A stretch of DNA of 16,476 nt from Clostridiales bacterium UBA1770 (GTDB taxonomy: Bacteria > Bacillota > Clostridia > Oscillospirales > CAG-272). The notes beneath the pieces were generated by a model. It did not search any database. It had not been told where the DNA came from and saw only the letters and a list, made by a program, of their open reading frames with translations. Both the position numbers and the translations under genes were made by a program. This document shows positions 14,381 through 16,476 of this stretch, piece by piece (position 1 is the first letter of the stretch; each line of letters opens with the position of its first letter). The DNA is taken from contig DCGU01000014.1 in NCBI GenBank assembly GCA_002315325.1, positions 3,494-19,969 on the forward strand. The letters are read 5' to 3'.

Positions 14381-16438
14381 ATGAACGCAAACAAAAAAGG
14401 CATATTGCGCACGGTGTTGTTCTACGTCGTGTTCATTGCCGTGATTATCTTTATCGTCACCAAGCTCTTCCAGGGCACCAAACCGGAGCCCCTGCAGTTC
14501 AGTGACATCATCGAGGCGATTCGTTCGGGAGAAGCGACCGAACTCGTCGTCGGCAACGATAACGTCGTTACCGTCACCATGAAGGACGGCACCGTTAAAG
14601 AATATGAGGTTTACAGCCTGAGTCTGTTGCTCAATTTCGTCGGTGACGACATCGACGCCCAAATGGCGGCCGGAACGCTGACCGTTGAATTCGAGCCGGA
14701 AGCTTCCTACCCCTGGTGGCTGTCCATGCTGCCCTCTTTGCTCTCCATCGCCGTCATCGTGGCGCTGTTCTTCGTCTTTATGAACGCGCAGAACAATGCC
14801 AACCGCGGCGGCCGTATGAACGGCTTCGGCCGTGCGCACGTCCAGACGCCGGACCCCAATGACGAAAAACGCGTCACCTTTAAGGACGTAGCCGGTGCAG
14901 ACGAAGAAAAGGCAGAACTGGTGGAAGTCGTCGACTTCTTAAAAGACCCGCAGAAATTTACGCGCCTCGGCGCCCGCATTCCCCACGGCGTACTGCTCGT
15001 GGGCCCTCCCGGGACGGGTAAGACCCTCTTGGCCAAGGCCGTGGCAGGCGAAGCCGGTGTGCCCTTCTTCAGCATTTCCGGTTCCGATTTCGTGGAACTC
15101 TACGTCGGTGTCGGTGCATCCCGTGTGCGCGACCTGTTTGAAACCGCCCGCAAGTCCCCCGCTGCCATCATCTTCATTGATGAGATCGATGCCGTCGGCC
15201 GTCACCGCGGCGCAGGTCTCGGCGGCGGTCACGATGAACGCGAACAGACGCTCAACCAGCTGCTGGTTGAAATGGACGGCTTCGGTTCCCACGACGGCAT
15301 CATCGTCATGGCCGCCACCAACCGTCCCGACATTCTCGACCCGGCCCTGCTGCGTCCCGGCCGTTTCGACCGTCAGATTACCGTTTCCTATCCCGACATC
15401 AAGGGACGTGAAGCCATTTTGAAGGTGCACGCCCGCAACAAACCCCTGGAAGAGGGCGTATCCCTATCCCTGATTGCCAAATCGACCGTCGGCTTTACCG
15501 GTGCTGACCTGGCTAACCTGCTCAACGAAGCAGCCCTTTTGGCCGCCTCCCGCAACAAAAACCTCATCGGTCAGGATGAAATCGAGGACGCACTGATTAA
15601 GATTATCGCCGGTCCCAAGAAAAAGTCCCGCGTCATCAAAGAGACCGAAAAGCGCAAGACCGCCTATCACGAGGCCGGCCACGCCCTCTTGGCCTACTAC
15701 CTGCCCACGCAGGATCCCGTACAGCAGATTTCCATCATCCCCAGCGGCAACGCCCTGGGCTACACCCTGAACCCGCCCGTAGAGGATAAGTTCAGCGTGT
15801 ATAAGAATGAATTGAAAGAAGAAATCGCCATGCTGCTGGGCGGCCGTGCCGCCGAAGAGCTCGTGTTTGACGACGTTTCCGGCGGTGCTTCCAACGATAT
15901 CGAGCGCGCCACCAAGGTTGCCAAGAATATGGTTATGAAACTCGGTATGTCCGACGTGCTGGGTCCGATTAACTTCGGCGGCGAGGGCGGCGAGGTCTTC
16001 CTGGGCCGCGAGTTGTCCCACGGCAACGACCACTCCGAAGTCACGGCAGCCCGCATTGACGAAGAAGTCCACAAGCTGGTCAACGACGCCTACAACCGTG
16101 CCAAGGAAATTATCGCGGACCATCGCGACAAGCTCGACTTTGTCGCCGAATATCTGACCACCCGTGAAATCATGGACGGCACGCAGTTTGCCGCCGCCAT
16201 GCAGAAGGAAAATATCACGGCCGAGGACCTGGATACCATGGCCGAAGATAAGCGCCGCCGCAGCCGCGAAGAAAACGCCGCTGCGCCCCGCAATCCGATG
16301 GAGGATAAGGACGCCAAGGCAGCAAACGCTCCCGCAGACGTTGACGCGCCCGCAGGCGAGGCCCCCGCGGACGACGTTCCGGCAGAAGCCGAACAGCCCG
16401 CCGACAATGGTGACAACACCGACGGCAATAACGCCTAA
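14381..16438 (+). CDS. ftsH: ATP-dependent zinc metalloprotease FtsH
   Basis: Membrane-anchored AAA+ protease that degrades damaged or unassembled membrane proteins and selected regulators. The 685-residue product has a first membrane segment (about 8-28), an extracytoplasmic domain (about 30-108), a second membrane segment (about 109-133), then the AAA module. Walker A is GPPGTGKT (208-215), Walker B IIFIDE (263-268), and the second region of homology reads NRPDILDPALLRPGRFDR with both arginine fingers. The M41 protease site is HEAGH (430-434), with a probable third zinc ligand D506 in GGASNDIERAT. The last 50 or so residues are a low-complexity Ala/Pro/Asp/Glu tail, which varies between species. 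GGAGG at 14371-14375 precedes the ATG by 5 nt. Upstream lies the heptamer array rather than an obvious promoter, so expression may depend on readthrough from hpt or on a cryptic promoter in the AT-rich array. Confidence 0.98.
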   Translation: MNANKKGILRTVLFYVVFIAVIIFIVTKLFQGTKPEPLQFSDIIEAIRSGEATELVVGNDNVVTVTMKDGTVKEYEVYSLSLLLNFVGDDIDAQMAAGTLTVEFEPEASYPWWLSMLPSLLSIAVIVALFFVFMNAQNNANRGGRMNGFGRAHVQTPDPNDEKRVTFKDVAGADEEKAELVEVVDFLKDPQKFTRLGARIPHGVLLVGPPGTGKTLLAKAVAGEAGVPFFSISGSDFVELYVGVGASRVRDLFETARKSPAAIIFIDEIDAVGRHRGAGLGGGHDEREQTLNQLLVEMDGFGSHDGIIVMAATNRPDILDPALLRPGRFDRQITVSYPDIKGREAILKVHARNKPLEEGVSLSLIAKSTVGFTGADLANLLNEAALLAASRNKNLIGQDEIEDALIKIIAGPKKKSRVIKETEKRKTAYHEAGHALLAYYLPTQDPVQQISIIPSGNALGYTLNPPVEDKFSVYKNELKEEIAMLLGGRAAEELVFDDVSGGASNDIERATKVAKNMVMKLGMSDVLGPINFGGEGGEVFLGRELSHGNDHSEVTAARIDEEVHKLVNDAYNRAKEIIADHRDKLDFVAEYLTTREIMDGTQFAAAMQKENITAEDLDTMAEDKRRRSREENAAAPRNPMEDKDAKAANAPADVDAPAGEAPADDVPAEAEQPADNGDNTDGNNA

Positions 16439-16466
16439 CAAACTTCCTCTATAAAATAGGGTAGAT

Positions 16467-16471
16467 GGAGG
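16467..16471 (+). promoter_or_regulatory. Ribosome binding site of a gene beginning just past the window
   Basis: GGAGG followed by 5 nt (ATATT) to the window edge. By the spacing used elsewhere here (5-9 nt), a start codon is expected within a few bases beyond 16476. It lies 28 nt after the ftsH stop with no terminator in between, so the next gene probably continues the run. Confidence 0.6.
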
Positions 16472-16476
16472 ATATT

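Noticed and set aside
15464..16441. 325-codon minus-strand frame opposite ftsH
   Set aside because: It is antisense to the FtsH protease domain. Its Gly/Val-rich composition mirrors the ftsH codons, and no family signature is seen.

Overview
The window looks like a chromosomal segment of a moderately GC-rich member of the Bacillota, probably Clostridia or Negativicutes. The evidence is the combination yybS-like (DUF2232) / gdpP / rplI / dnaB and tilS / hpt / ftsH, strong AGGAGG-type ribosome binding sites, and sigma-A-type promoters with TATAAT -10 boxes. No phage, insertion sequence, CRISPR array, tRNA or rRNA was seen. The genes are core functions; the less familiar material is in the intergenic regions and one small operon.

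Minus-strand left part (1-4900). sbcD and sbcC (the latter cut by the window edge) form a translationally coupled DNA-repair nuclease operon (ATGA overlap) with its own promoter at 3547-3574. Upstream of it, also on the minus strand, is a two-gene unit: a small Dabb-family (stress-responsive A/B barrel) protein, then an alkaline-phosphatase-superfamily phosphodiesterase. It has a strong promoter (4868-4896) and ends at a rho-independent terminator (3602-3635).

Centre (4900-6960). A divergent intergenic region separates that unit from typA/bipA, a ribosome-associated translational GTPase gene. It has its own extended -10 promoter, a TTG start and a strong terminator (6918-6954), so it appears to be monocistronic.

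Right part, plus strand (7039-16476). A near-consensus promoter precedes a colinear run of seven genes with no obvious rho-independent terminator between them: DUF2232 membrane protein, gdpP (c-di-AMP phosphodiesterase), rplI (bL9), dnaB (replicative helicase), tilS (tRNA-Ile lysidine synthetase), hpt (purine salvage) and ftsH (membrane AAA+ protease). A further gene probably starts just past the right edge, because a GGAGG motif lies 5 nt from the end. The run joins two clusters often seen separately in Bacillota. Together they cover second-messenger turnover, ribosome assembly, replication, decoding, nucleotide salvage and membrane proteolysis.

The most unusual structure is a degenerate tandem array of about ten 7-bp units (14289-14358) that fills nearly the whole hpt-ftsH gap and starts on the hpt stop codon. 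Other points of interest are a three-copy ATAATAGG motif around the yybS-like promoter, paired TTTTGCAAAA palindromes upstream of the sbcDC promoter, hairpins ahead of gdpP and dnaB, an altered G5 loop in TypA, and a short TilS. I did not find convincing evidence of a wholly new multi-gene system.
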